DNA of 64,000 bases from positions 744,001-808,000 of the forward strand of contig NZ_JAEPJQ010000001.1 of assembly GCF_016827605.1 (NCBI RefSeq), written 5' to 3'. Source of the DNA: Hyunsoonleella ulvae. Lineage in GTDB: Bacteria > Bacteroidota > Bacteroidia > Flavobacteriales > Flavobacteriaceae. The notes beneath the pieces were generated by a model. It saw nothing but the letters and a program-made list of their open reading frames with translations, did no database searches and was not told the origin of the DNA. The translations under genes and the position numbers were made by a program. This document shows positions 48,835 through 58,588 of the stretch, one piece after another. Each line of letters begins with the position of its first letter. Positions within the stretch are counted from its first letter, which is position 1.

Positions 48835-51660
48835 ATGAAAACAATACTCAAATTTATTTTGTTGTTGTTTTGTGCAAGTAGTTTTGCCCAAACAACTATT
48901 ACAGGGACCGTTAAGGACGATAGTGGTCAACCTATACCAGGAGCCAATATTATAGTACTAGGTACAACCACTGGTACGGTTACTGATTTTGATGGTAATT
49001 TTACTTTGACAGCTAATCAAAATCCTCCATTCACAATCCAAGCTAGTAGTGTAGGTTTTGAAACGGTAAACCAAGAGATAACCTCAAATAACCAAAACGT
49101 TGATATTATTTTAAAAGAAGGTAATGAACTTGATGAAGTTGTAATTTCAGCATCACGTACACCCGAGCGTATTTTTGAATCTCCTGTAACCGTGGAAAGA
49201 TTTGGTATTAAGGCTATAAAAAACACTGCTTCAGCTGATTTTTATGGCGGACTAGAAAATTTAAAGGGTGTGGATATAAACACCAACAGTCTTACATTCA
49301 AATCAATTAATACAAGGGGATTTGCAACCTTTGCCAATACGCGCTTTATGCAATTAGTAGATGGTATGGACAATTCTGCTCCTGCACTTAACTTTCCATT
49401 AGGTAACCTTTTAGGAATGGTAGAAACCGACGTACAAAGTGTAGAGCTTTTACCAGGTGCATCATCTGCACTTTATGGCGCCAACGCTTTTAACGGGATA
49501 TTATTTATGACTAGTAAAAACCCTTTTGACCATGAAGGTGTGAGAGGTTATATTAAACGAGGTATTACATCTCAAGAAGCAGCAGGAAATAACGATTATA
49601 CAGATGTAGGCATAAGTGTTTCACATAAATTTAGTGATCATTTTGCAGCCAAGGTAAACTTTGGATATCTAAAAGGCACCGATTGGTTTGCGACTAACTA
49701 TGACGATAAAGATACTCCCGGTGGCACGAGAGAATCTAACATTAATTATGATGGAGTTAACGTATATGGCGATAATGTAACTACAAATATTAGAGATGCG
49801 GCACCAGCAAGTATAAAAGGTATAATACCAGATGTAAATGTTAGTAGAACTGGTTATAGAGAAATAGATCTAACGGATTATGATGCTGAAAGTGTTAAAG
49901 CTGATTGGGGGTTATATTTCCGCCCTTGGGGTAACGATTTTGAAATCCAATATGTTGGAAAAGTAGGAACAGGATCTACCATTTACCAGGGAGCACAACG
50001 TTATAGAATAGATGGATTTTCATTACAGCAACATAAATTAGAAGTTAGAAATGATGACTTTTTCATAAGAGGCTATGTAACATCTGATAAAGCTGGCGAC
50101 ACTTATGTAATGGATGTTGCAGGTCCAAATTTATTACAAGCATGGAAATCTCATCAAGATTGGTTTGGAGATTATATTGGTACTTATGCTGCTTCTGTTT
50201 TAGGAGGTGCTACTGATGCACAAGCCCATAATGCTGCAAGAATAGCTGCAGAAGAAGGAAGACCTGATTTAGAATCAGATGAATTTCAACGTCTTTTCAA
50301 TCAAGTTACATCAGACACTGATTTCTTGACAGGCTCTGCATTTAAAGATAATTCCAAAATTTATCATGGAGATTTAAACTACAATTTCAAGGATAAAGTA
50401 GATTTTGCTGAAGTACAAGTAGGAGGTTCATATAGAACATATCGTTTAAATTCTTTTGGTACTATTTATGCTGATGCTAATGGTCCCATTACATATTCAG
50501 AATTAGGAATTTACACCCAACTACAACGTTCTGTTGACTTAAATGAAAGTTTGGAACTCAAATTAACAGGATCTATCAGATATGATAAATCAGAATTGTT
50601 TGACGGCTTCTTCTCTCCTAGAATCTCAGCTGGATTAACAGTTAACGAAAATCATAATTTCAGAGCTTCATTCCAAACTGGATTTAGAAACCCAGATACA
50701 CAATCGTTATACATTGGATTAAGAACTGCCTTAGGAACTTTAATTGGTGGTGCAACCGATATTGGAGAACGCTATTCTAGAGATTATGACGTAAGCCAGT
50801 TTGCACAAAACAACCTTGGTCAACCATCAAGTATTACCCAAACAGGAGCAGCAGCTTATACTAATTCGCTTTTTGCTTCAATTGCCAATGGTTTAGGAAC
50901 CCATGATCCATCATCTAATGGCAGTAATTTTATTGGTAACTCAAGTTTTGCAGAACCTGAGCAGGTTAGTTCTTTTGAGCTTGGATATAGAGGAAAAGTA
51001 AGTGGTTTTATAATAGACGCATCTGCCTACTATAGTACCTACAACGACTTTCTAGCCAATGAATCTGTAATTGCACCACTTTATGGTAATGTATCTAACT
51101 TTGACCTAACAGGCTATGATCCAAATAACCCAGCTTCAGTAGCAGGTCTTAATGCAGATACCCAACAAATATTAGCAGCTTTGAGTAACGGAGATGTAGT
51201 AGGTTATCAAACATATACAAATACTGAAGAAACAGTTAACTCCTATGGTGCCGCTATTGGAGTATCAACAAAAGTATTTGATGATTTTGACTTAAGCGCC
51301 AACTACACATGGGCTCGATTAGACTTTGATGTTGCTGGTAATCCAGATTTTAGGACCAATTTCAATACACCAGAACATAAAGTAAAATTAGGCTTTGGAA
51401 AAACAGAGCTGTTCAAAAACTTTGGATTTAACCTTGCTTGGAGATGGAGCGATAATTACTTCTGGGAAGCTTCCTTTGGTGATGGAGAAATACCTGCATT
51501 CAATGTATTAGATGCACAAGTTAACTATAGGATACCAAACCTAAAAACAACTATTAAGGCTGGAGCCACTAATCTATTAGCGGATGAATATTTTACTGCC
51601 TTTGGAACAGGTTTCATAGGATCTCAGTATTATGTAGCGTTAACCATCAACAATCTTTAA
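48835..51660 (+). CDS. TonB-dependent outer-membrane receptor
   Basis: A 941-residue receptor. The signal peptide (about 1-19, ending SSFAQ) precedes a carboxypeptidase-like domain (about 20-100, GQPIPGANIIVLGTTTGTVTD). The plug (about 110-230) has NTRGFATFANTRFMQLVDGM and LLPGASSALYGANAFNGILF, the latter resembling vitamin or siderophore receptor plugs. The beta-barrel follows, ending YYVALTINNL. It differs strongly in barrel sequence from the receptor at 850-3417. A GDSL-like lipoprotein starts 11 bp later, so the two are one operon and probably one uptake or processing unit, perhaps for an ester-containing or lipidic substrate. That last point is inference. Confidence 0.93.
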   Translation: MKTILKFILLLFCASSFAQTTITGTVKDDSGQPIPGANIIVLGTTTGTVTDFDGNFTLTANQNPPFTIQASSVGFETVNQEITSNNQNVDIILKEGNELDEVVISASRTPERIFESPVTVERFGIKAIKNTASADFYGGLENLKGVDINTNSLTFKSINTRGFATFANTRFMQLVDGMDNSAPALNFPLGNLLGMVETDVQSVELLPGASSALYGANAFNGILFMTSKNPFDHEGVRGYIKRGITSQEAAGNNDYTDVGISVSHKFSDHFAAKVNFGYLKGTDWFATNYDDKDTPGGTRESNINYDGVNVYGDNVTTNIRDAAPASIKGIIPDVNVSRTGYREIDLTDYDAESVKADWGLYFRPWGNDFEIQYVGKVGTGSTIYQGAQRYRIDGFSLQQHKLEVRNDDFFIRGYVTSDKAGDTYVMDVAGPNLLQAWKSHQDWFGDYIGTYAASVLGGATDAQAHNAARIAAEEGRPDLESDEFQRLFNQVTSDTDFLTGSAFKDNSKIYHGDLNYNFKDKVDFAEVQVGGSYRTYRLNSFGTIYADANGPITYSELGIYTQLQRSVDLNESLELKLTGSIRYDKSELFDGFFSPRISAGLTVNENHNFRASFQTGFRNPDTQSLYIGLRTALGTLIGGATDIGERYSRDYDVSQFAQNNLGQPSSITQTGAAAYTNSLFASIANGLGTHDPSSNGSNFIGNSSFAEPEQVSSFELGYRGKVSGFIIDASAYYSTYNDFLANESVIAPLYGNVSNFDLTGYDPNNPASVAGLNADTQQILAALSNGDVVGYQTYTNTEETVNSYGAAIGVSTKVFDDFDLSANYTWARLDFDVAGNPDFRTNFNTPEHKVKLGFGKTELFKNFGFNLAWRWSDNYFWEASFGDGEIPAFNVLDAQVNYRIPNLKTTIKAGATNLLADEYFTAFGTGFIGSQYYVALTINNL

Positions 51661-51671
51661 AAATTTAAGCA

Positions 51672-53225
51672 ATGAAAAATATAAAATACATCATTTTATC
51701 AATATTAGCACTGAGTTTTTTAGCTTGTGAGAACGAAGAGTTAGAAGAACTAAGAAATAAAAATAGTACTGAAGAAATAATACTTCCTGAATTAACTTCT
51801 GGATCTGCAGATTTTTCTAACTATGTGGCGGTAGGCGCATCATTTACAGCTGGTTTTACTGATGGCGCATTGTTTATAGCTGGTCAAGAAAATTCTTTTC
51901 CAAACATTCTGTCGCAACAATTTATGAAAGTTGGTGGTAATGAACTTACGCAACCTTTAATGGATGATAATATTGGAGGTTTACTTATAGGAGGAATGCC
52001 AAACCCTGAATTCTTACCAAGATTATTTTTTAATGGTACAGGACCTCAAAGATTACCTGCAACACCAACAACTGAAGGTACAGCAAATTTAGGTGGTACT
52101 TTTACTAATATGGGGGTGCCAGGAGCCAAAAGTTTTCATTTATTATTTGACGGTTATGGTAATCCTGCAAATTTATCCCTAGAATTAGCAAATCCTTACT
52201 ATGTAAGAATGGCGTCTAGTCCAACAGCAACGATTTTAGGTGATGCTTTGGCTCAAAACCCAACTTTCTTCACGCTTTCAGAAATTGGAGGAAATGATGT
52301 TTTAGGTTTTGCTACTTCAGGTGGAGATGGTTCAAATCCTATTACAGATACCGCAACTTTTGACGCTTCCTTTAACGCTTTAGTAGGTGCTTTAACCTCA
52401 AACGGGGCCAAAGGTGTTGTTTCCAATGTGCCCTATGTTACTGATTTGCCTTTTTTTACAACTGTACCAAATAACGCCTTAGTTCTGGATGCTGCTACAG
52501 CTGCACAATTAACTGGTGTATTTCAAGCTGTAAGTGGTATTTTTCTACAAGGAGCTGTTTTGCAGGGGGTCCCTATTGAACAAGCGCAAGCACTGGCTGC
52601 ACAATATGCCATTACATTTAATGAAGGCCCTAATAGATGGATCATTGATGTACCCGTTACGCAAACAAATCCGTTGGGCTTTAGACAAATGACAGAAGAT
52701 GAGTTACTAGTTTTAACCATAGACCAAGCTGCATTAGCACAAGGTTATGGCACTGTAGCTTTAACCCCTGAAGTTCTTCAAGTTTTAGGGCTATTACAAC
52801 AAGGAGGCACTCCAACACCAGAACAAGCAGGATTAGTTTTAGCTGCTGTAAACGGTATTGATGATAAAGATGCGTTAGATAGTGATGAACTATCTGAAAT
52901 TATAACTGCAACAGATGCTTATAATGCTACCATAGAAAGTGTGGCTAATTCTAATGAAAACATTGCTTTAGTTAATTTAAATGCCATACTTAGCGAACTA
53001 GCCAGTACTGGAATTAGTTTTGATGACTTTACCTTAACAGCAGGTTTGGTTACAGGGGGTGCGATTGGCTTAGATGGTATACATCTTAATGCTAGAGGAT
53101 ACGCTCTTATGGCTAACAAATTCTTAGAAGCCATAGACGAAGCTTTTGGTTCTAACTTTGTGGCATCTGGTAATCTTGCAAAAGCAAGTAATTATCCCGT
53201 AAATTATCCCTTTGCATTACCCTAA
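51672..53225 (+). CDS. SGNH/GDSL-like lipoprotein
   Basis: A 517-residue predicted lipoprotein (signal ending ALSFLAC). The SGNH blocks are recognisable although block I is GASFTAG rather than GDSxxxG: the Ser is kept and the Asp is Ala. Block III is IGGNDVLG and block V is DGIHLNARGYALMA with the Asp-x-x-His pair. An insertion of about 200 residues (about 230-430), rich in Ala/Leu/Gln, separates blocks III and V. The Ser-Asp-His triad is present, so hydrolase activity is plausible. It lies 11 bp behind the TonB-dependent receptor. Substrate unknown. Confidence 0.88.
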   Translation: MKNIKYIILSILALSFLACENEELEELRNKNSTEEIILPELTSGSADFSNYVAVGASFTAGFTDGALFIAGQENSFPNILSQQFMKVGGNELTQPLMDDNIGGLLIGGMPNPEFLPRLFFNGTGPQRLPATPTTEGTANLGGTFTNMGVPGAKSFHLLFDGYGNPANLSLELANPYYVRMASSPTATILGDALAQNPTFFTLSEIGGNDVLGFATSGGDGSNPITDTATFDASFNALVGALTSNGAKGVVSNVPYVTDLPFFTTVPNNALVLDAATAAQLTGVFQAVSGIFLQGAVLQGVPIEQAQALAAQYAITFNEGPNRWIIDVPVTQTNPLGFRQMTEDELLVLTIDQAALAQGYGTVALTPEVLQVLGLLQQGGTPTPEQAGLVLAAVNGIDDKDALDSDELSEIITATDAYNATIESVANSNENIALVNLNAILSELASTGISFDDFTLTAGLVTGGAIGLDGIHLNARGYALMANKFLEAIDEAFGSNFVASGNLAKASNYPVNYPFALP

Positions 53226-53252
53226 CAAATAAAAACACATTGTAACTAACCC

Positions 53253-53286
53253 AAAAAAACACCTTTTAAATTAAAGGTGTTTTTTT
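53253..53286 (+). terminator. Rho-independent terminator after the GDSL-like gene
   Basis: A 14-bp stem AAAAAAACACCTTT/AAAGGTGTTTTTTT with a 6-nt loop ends the receptor/hydrolase operon. Confidence 0.87.
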
Positions 53287-53416
53287 GTTCCTTAAATTTT
53301 CAAACCATTTATATGAAAATCTCTAAAATTTTAACGGTTATTTTAGTGGATTTGTTAAAACACCTCTAAGCTTTTACAAATACTTTGAAACACCTATCTT
53401 TTTTTCCTAAAAGTTG

Positions 53417-53424
53417 TATTTTTG
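53417..53424 (+). promoter_or_regulatory. sucA -7 promoter box
   Basis: TATTTTTG fits TAnnTTTG, 38 bp before the sucA ATG and downstream of the preceding terminator. A -33 element is not clear. Confidence 0.45.
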
Positions 53425-53462
53425 AAGAATGTTTTTTCAACAAGCGATAGGATACTATAACC

Positions 53463-56204
53463 ATGGATAAATATTCCTTCTTAAATGCTGCACACACAGC
53501 ATATTTTGCAGATTTATACGACCAATATTTGCAAAACCCTGATAGTGTTGAACCTAGCTGGAGAGCCTTTTTTCAGGGCTATGACTTTGGTTCGGAAAAT
53601 TACGGATTAGATGGCGAGATTATTGAAGGTGTTTCAACTCAAATTCCAGAACACATTCAAAAAGAGTTTCAGGTAGCCAGACTTATTGATGGTTATAGAA
53701 GTAGAGGGCATCTATTTACCAAGACAAATCCTGTTAGGGACAGGAGAACTTATACGCCAACATTGGCTTTAGAAAACTTTGGATTGTCTGAAAGTGACTT
53801 GGATACGGTATTTAATGCTGCTGAAGTTTTAGGTCATGGAGCGCAACCTCTAAGAGAAATTTTAAAACGCTTAAATAGTATTTATGCTGATTCTATTGGG
53901 GTTGAATATATGTATTTGCGTAATCCTGAAGTAATTAAATGGTGGCAAGATAAACTAAATACAAATGACAATCATCCGTCATACTCACCAGAAACTAAAA
54001 AGTACATCCTTTCTAAGTTAAATCAAGCGGTTACTTTCGAAAACTTTCTGCAAACCAAGTATGTTGGTCAAAAACGTTTTTCACTGGAAGGAGGAGAATC
54101 TTTAATTCCTGCCATAAGCAACGCACTTTACATGTCAGTTGAAAAATATGGTGTAAAGGAATGTGTTTTAGGGATGGCGCATCGTGGACGTTTAAGCACA
54201 CTTGTAAATATCTTTAGAAAACCACTTCGAGAACTTTTTAGTGAATTTGATGGAAAAGATTTTGAAGATGAAAATATTGATGGGGATGTAAAATACCACT
54301 TGGGTTTAACTTTAGATAAAACCTATCAAAACGGTAAGTCTATTAAGATGAACTTAGTGCCAAACCCCTCGCATCTAGAGACTGTAGGCCCTGTTGCCGA
54401 AGGTATTACACGTGCCAAAATAGACAGTGATTATGATGGGGACGATTCAAAAATATTACCAATTTTAGTTCATGGAGATGCAGCAATCGCTGGGCAAGGT
54501 ATCGCCTACGAAGTTGGACAAATGAGTCAATTAAATGGCTATAAAACTGGAGGTACAGTTCACATCGTTGTAAATAACCAAATAGGTTTTACTACAAATT
54601 ATTTAGACGGGAGATCGAGTACATACTGTACTGATGTAGCAAAAGTAACCCTATCTCCTGTAATGCATGTAAATGCTGATGATGCTGAAGCTGTGGTTCA
54701 TGCTGTAGAAATGGCATTAGATTATCGTATGCGTTATAAAAAAGATGTATACATTGATTTATTAGGATATCGTAAATATGGCCATAACGAAGGGGATGAA
54801 CCTCGTTTTACACAGCCTAATTTATATAAGAACATTTCAAAGCACCCTAATCCATTTAAAATATATTCTGATAAATTAATCGCTGAAAACACCATAGATA
54901 AAGGCTATTCAGATGCGATAGTTAAAGAATTTAAAGACACTTTAGAAAAGGAATACGAAAAATCAAAAGAAGCAGAATCATCTAAAGTTCGTGAATTTAT
55001 GCAGGAACGCTGGGATGGTTTTGAGCGTAAAGGCATTGATGCAATGCTTCTAAGTGAAGATACAACATACCCAGAAGAAAGTCTTAAGCATATCTCTAAA
55101 GTAGTATCTACAGTACCTGAAGGACAAAAGTTTTTACGTAAAGCTGAACGTATTCTTGAAGGAAGAGCCAAAATGGTTTTTGAAACCGACAACTTGGATT
55201 GGGGAATGGCCGAAACGTTAGCTTACGGAAGTTTAATGGAAGAAGGCTACAATGTTAGAATTTCTGGACAAGACGTAGAACGTGGTACATTTAGTCATAG
55301 ACATGCTATTCTGCGTGATGTCATATCTGAAGAGCGTGTAAATTTATTAAACACCAACCCCAACAATAAGGGGAATATGGATATTTATAACTCATTCCTA
55401 TCTGAATATGGTGTTCTTGGTTTCGATTATGGTTACGCCATGGCTAACCCAAATACGCTAACCATCTGGGAAGCTCAATTTGGCGATTTTAGTAACGGTG
55501 CACAAATTATATTCGATCAGTATTTATCTGCAGCCGAAGATAAGTGGAAGGCACAAAACGGAATTGTTGTTCTATTACCTCATGGATATGAAGGCCAAGG
55601 TTCAGAGCATTCATCGGCGCGAATTGAACGTTACCTGCAGTTGTGTGGTAACGATAATATGATTGTCGCAGACTGTACAACACCTGCAAACTTTTTCCAT
55701 CTACTAAGGCGTCAAATGAAACGTGATTACAGAAAACCACTTATTGTTTTCACGCCTAAAAGTTTATTACGCCATCCAAAAGCAATATCCTCCATTAAAG
55801 CATTAGCTACTGGTGGTTTTGAAGAAGTTATCGATGATACTATAAACCCAGATAACGTTGAAAAACTCGTTTTCTGTACTGGTAAATTTTATTACGACCT
55901 TTTGGCAAAAAGAGAGGAATTGAATTCCACCAATATCGCATTAGTTAGAATTGAACAATTATTCCCGTTGCATTTGGATAAAATTCAAAAGGTTATAGAC
56001 CGCTATAAAAATGTAAAAACCTATGTTTGGGCACAAGAAGAACCAGAAAACATGGGTGCTTGGAGTTACATGTTACAACGTATGCGATTGGTACCTCTTG
56101 AAGTAAATTCCAGATCTTTTGCTTCAGTACCGGCACCAGGTTCGAGCACAAGAGATAAAGCAAGACAACAACGTGTTATCAATACTGTTTTCGATATAGA
56201 ATAA
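53463..56204 (+). CDS. sucA: 2-oxoglutarate dehydrogenase E1 component
   Basis: Thiamine-diphosphate enzyme that decarboxylates 2-oxoglutarate in the TCA cycle and hands succinyl to E2. The 913 residues match OdhA/SucA length. Features include the N-terminal E2-binding segment (FLNAAHTAYFADLYDQYL), GMAHRGRLSTLVNI, the ThDP site HGDAAIAGQGIAYE and RKYGHNEGDEPRFTQP. The transketolase-type C-terminal half has ISGQDVERGTFSHRHA and LPHGYEGQGSEHSSARIER. sucB follows after 34 bp. E3 (lipoamide dehydrogenase) is not in the window and must be supplied elsewhere. Confidence 0.98.
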   Translation: MDKYSFLNAAHTAYFADLYDQYLQNPDSVEPSWRAFFQGYDFGSENYGLDGEIIEGVSTQIPEHIQKEFQVARLIDGYRSRGHLFTKTNPVRDRRTYTPTLALENFGLSESDLDTVFNAAEVLGHGAQPLREILKRLNSIYADSIGVEYMYLRNPEVIKWWQDKLNTNDNHPSYSPETKKYILSKLNQAVTFENFLQTKYVGQKRFSLEGGESLIPAISNALYMSVEKYGVKECVLGMAHRGRLSTLVNIFRKPLRELFSEFDGKDFEDENIDGDVKYHLGLTLDKTYQNGKSIKMNLVPNPSHLETVGPVAEGITRAKIDSDYDGDDSKILPILVHGDAAIAGQGIAYEVGQMSQLNGYKTGGTVHIVVNNQIGFTTNYLDGRSSTYCTDVAKVTLSPVMHVNADDAEAVVHAVEMALDYRMRYKKDVYIDLLGYRKYGHNEGDEPRFTQPNLYKNISKHPNPFKIYSDKLIAENTIDKGYSDAIVKEFKDTLEKEYEKSKEAESSKVREFMQERWDGFERKGIDAMLLSEDTTYPEESLKHISKVVSTVPEGQKFLRKAERILEGRAKMVFETDNLDWGMAETLAYGSLMEEGYNVRISGQDVERGTFSHRHAILRDVISEERVNLLNTNPNNKGNMDIYNSFLSEYGVLGFDYGYAMANPNTLTIWEAQFGDFSNGAQIIFDQYLSAAEDKWKAQNGIVVLLPHGYEGQGSEHSSARIERYLQLCGNDNMIVADCTTPANFFHLLRRQMKRDYRKPLIVFTPKSLLRHPKAISSIKALATGGFEEVIDDTINPDNVEKLVFCTGKFYYDLLAKREELNSTNIALVRIEQLFPLHLDKIQKVIDRYKNVKTYVWAQEEPENMGAWSYMLQRMRLVPLEVNSRSFASVPAPGSSTRDKARQQRVINTVFDIE

Positions 56205-56238
56205 AAATAAATTAAAAAATAATTAAAATTATTTACAC

Positions 56239-57450
56239 ATGATTTTAGAAATGAAAGTACCGTCTCCAGGAGAATCTATTACTGAAGTAGAGATTGCTGA
56301 ATGGTTAGTAGAAGATGGGGATTATGTTGAAAAAGATCAAGCTATTGCTGAAGTAGATAGTGACAAAGCCACATTAGAACTTCCAGCTGAAGCTAGTGGT
56401 ACTATTACATTAAAAGCTGAAGAAGGTGATGCTGTTGCCGTAGGAGCAGTAGTTTGTCATATTGATACAAGTGCAGCAAAACCAGAAGGAGGAGACGCTC
56501 CAAAAGAAGAGAAAAAAGAAGAAGCACCAAAAACTGAAACAAAAGCAGCACCAGCCCCTGAAGCAAAAACGTATGCAACAGGTAGCGCTAGTCCAGCAGC
56601 TAAAAAGATTCTTGCAGAAAAAGGTATGGATGCCGCCGCAATAAAGGGCACTGGCAAAGACGGAAGGGTTACAAAAGAAGATGCTGTAAAGGCTGTACCT
56701 TCTATGGGAACACCTTCTGGTGGCAGTCGTGGTTCTTCACGTAGTAAAATGTCCATGTTGCGCCGTAAAGTAGCAGAGCGCTTGGTTGAGGCCAAAAACA
56801 CAACGGCAATGTTAACTACGTTTAATGAGGTTGACATGTCTCCTATTTTTGAACTCAGAAAAGAATATAAAGAAACCTTTAAAACTAAACATGGAGTTAG
56901 CTTAGGGTTTATGAGTTTCTTTACTTTGGCAGTAGTTAGGGCACTTAAAATGTACCCTGCTGTAAATTCCATGATTGATGGTAAGGAAATGATTTCTTAT
57001 GATTTCTGTGATATTAGCATTGCGGTTTCTGGACCTAAAGGCTTAATGGTTCCTGTTATAAGAAATGCCGAAAATTTAAGCTTTAGAGGTGTAGAATCTG
57101 AAGTGAAACGTTTAGCTATTCGTGCTAGAGAAGGAGAAATTACTGTTGATGAAATGACTGGAGGTACATTTACCATTACAAATGGTGGGGTATTTGGAAG
57201 TATGTTATCTACACCAATTATTAATCCTCCACAAAGTGGAATTTTAGGAATGCACAATATTGTTGAGCGCCCTGTGGCAATTGATGGCAAGGTAGAAATT
57301 AGACCAATAATGTATGTGGCTCTATCCTATGACCATAGGATTATAGATGGAAAAGAAAGTGTAGGCTTCTTAGTTGCTGTTAAAGAAGCTCTTGAAAATC
57401 CAACAGAACTATTAATGGATAACGATATCAAAAAAGCCTTAGAGCTATAA
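56239..57450 (+). CDS. sucB: Dihydrolipoyl succinyltransferase (E2 of 2-oxoglutarate dehydrogenase)
   Basis: Core of the 2-oxoglutarate dehydrogenase complex. The 403 residues show a lipoyl domain (about 1-77, lipoyl Lys43 in [11 protein letters not shown]) and an Ala/Pro/Glu/Lys-rich flexible linker (about 80-115). A peripheral-subunit-binding domain (about 117-152, [20 protein letters not shown]) precedes the catalytic acyltransferase domain, with the active-site His/Asp in [15 protein letters not shown]. Transcribed with sucA. The terminator after it is shared with the convergent gene. Confidence 0.97.
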   Translation: MILEMKVPSPGESITEVEIAEWLVEDGDYVEKDQAIAEVDSDKATLELPAEASGTITLKAEEGDAVAVGAVVCHIDTSAAKPEGGDAPKEEKKEEAPKTETKAAPAPEAKTYATGSASPAAKKILAEKGMDAAAIKGTGKDGRVTKEDAVKAVPSMGTPSGGSRGSSRSKMSMLRRKVAERLVEAKNTTAMLTTFNEVDMSPIFELRKEYKETFKTKHGVSLGFMSFFTLAVVRALKMYPAVNSMIDGKEMISYDFCDISIAVSGPKGLMVPVIRNAENLSFRGVESEVKRLAIRAREGEITVDEMTGGTFTITNGGVFGSMLSTPIINPPQSGILGMHNIVERPVAIDGKVEIRPIMYVALSYDHRIIDGKESVGFLVAVKEALENPTELLMDNDIKKALEL

Positions 57451-57470
57451 GAATCCATATAGTTTTACAA

Positions 57471-57503
57471 AAAAGGCGAAACAAGATAAATGTTTCGCCT
57501 TTT
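57471..57503. terminator. Bidirectional terminator between sucB and the UmuD-like gene
   Basis: A 13-bp perfect stem AAAAGGCGAAACA/TGTTTCGCCTTTT with a 7-nt loop lies between two convergent genes and serves both. Confidence 0.85.
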
Positions 57504-57514
57504 ATATTTTAACA

Positions 57515-57955
57515 TTATACTTTTTTTATCACATTAGTTACTATTCCCCAAATAACAAAATGATTCTCTTCCGTTACTTTTATGGGGGAATAATCTGGAT
57601 TCTCAGGTTGTAACCAAATACCACTCTTTTCTACCTTTAATCGTTTTACGGTAAATTCCCCATCTAAAAAACATACAGCAATTTTACCATGTTTAGGTTC
57701 CAAACTTCTATCTATAACTAACAAATCGTTGTCATCTAGTCCTGCTCCTATCATAGATTGCCCACTTACTCGGGCAAAAAAAGTAGCTTCCTTATTTTTA
57801 ATAAGTTCTCTATCTAAAGATAATCGTTGTTCTTTAAAGTCATCTGCAGGAGAAGGAAATCCAGCAGAGATACCCATATCAAAAAAAGTAGTACCAGAAT
57901 TATTTAAAATTTGAGGGTTAAAAAAGGTAAGGCTTTTAGACTTGTGTAATAACAT
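57515..57955 (-). CDS. umuD: UmuD-like S24 self-cleaving protein, no UmuC next to it
   Basis: A 146-residue LexA/UmuD-family serine peptidase with no DNA-binding domain. The cleavage site is Ala31-Gly32 (GISAGFPSPADD), nucleophile Ser67 in SGQSMIGAGLDDND, general base Lys104 in FTVKRLK. After RecA-stimulated self-cleavage UmuD normally joins UmuC to form a translesion polymerase. Downstream is the convergent sucB gene and upstream is an ExbD terminator, so umuC is not adjacent here. No clear LexA box was found in the 138 bp upstream. Confidence 0.88.
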   Translation of the reverse strand: MLLHKSKSLTFFNPQILNNSGTTFFDMGISAGFPSPADDFKEQRLSLDRELIKNKEATFFARVSGQSMIGAGLDDNDLLVIDRSLEPKHGKIAVCFLDGEFTVKRLKVEKSGIWLQPENPDYSPIKVTEENHFVIWGIVTNVIKKV

Positions 57956-58042
57956 GTTATATTAAATTCTAACTAAAATTATTCTATAAAGTTAGTAAAT
58001 ATTATGCCTAATAACTAGCAGTCGATTTATAATGGGATAAAA

Positions 58043-58071
58043 AAAAGTCAAGATATTAAATCTTGACTTTT
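58043..58071 (-). terminator. Rho-independent terminator after the ExbD operon
   Basis: A 12-bp stem AAAAGTCAAGAT/ATCTTGACTTTT with A-run and T-run lies 22 bp beyond the distal ExbD stop. Confidence 0.85.
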
Positions 58072-58093
58072 ATAAAATTATAAGATTATTTTT

Positions 58094-58573
58094 TTATTCC
58101 ATGTTGGTTAATGCATCTCCTGTACCAGTAGTATAGTTTATTTTTAAAGCATTTACTCTTCTAAGCTCTTGCTTTACATCACCAACAATTCCCATGTTTG
58201 CATCTTTATCAACTTTAAGAGAAACCGTTAAAAAAGGAATAAGTTCTTCTCTTAACGCAGCTCGTTCTGCAGCAATAAAAGCTGCAACATCACTTACTGA
58301 TGCAAAATCATCATTAAGCTGAATTCTAGCTTCAGTACCATACTTCTTATAGTTTTCACTAGGTTTCCCCATGTAAATGTAGCTCACTGGGTTCTTCTTA
58401 TCCAACTTTTCAACTTGATCTGCTAAAGGTAGCGTATTTTTTACTTTAAGCGTATCTTCTCTCATCACAGTAGCCACCATAAAGAAGAATAATAACATGA
58501 AAACAATATCTGGTAAAGATGCAGTATTAATTGGCGCAAGCCCTCCATCTTTTTTCTTTTTAAACTTAGACAT
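58094..58573 (-). CDS. ExbD/TolR-family biopolymer transport protein (second copy)
   Basis: A 159-residue inner-membrane protein with one N-terminal helix (about 22-42) carrying the proton-path Asp22 in ASLPDIVFMLLFFFMVAT, and a periplasmic domain with VSLKVDKDANMGIVGDVKQELRR. It partners with ExbB to turn proton flow into work for TonB. Last gene of a four-gene minus-strand unit, 15 bp after the other ExbD, from which it differs in most of the periplasmic domain. Confidence 0.93.
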   Translation of the reverse strand: MSKFKKKKDGGLAPINTASLPDIVFMLLFFFMVATVMREDTLKVKNTLPLADQVEKLDKKNPVSYIYMGKPSENYKKYGTEARIQLNDDFASVSDVAAFIAAERAALREELIPFLTVSLKVDKDANMGIVGDVKQELRRVNALKINYTTGTGDALTNME

Positions 58574-58588
58574 ATCTTTAAGTTTTAT

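Noticed and set aside
53313-53369. 18-codon frame (MKISKILTVILVDLLKHL) upstream of sucA
   Set aside because: It is short and A+T-rich, with no initiation signal or known counterpart. It could be a leader peptide, but nothing in it supports that.
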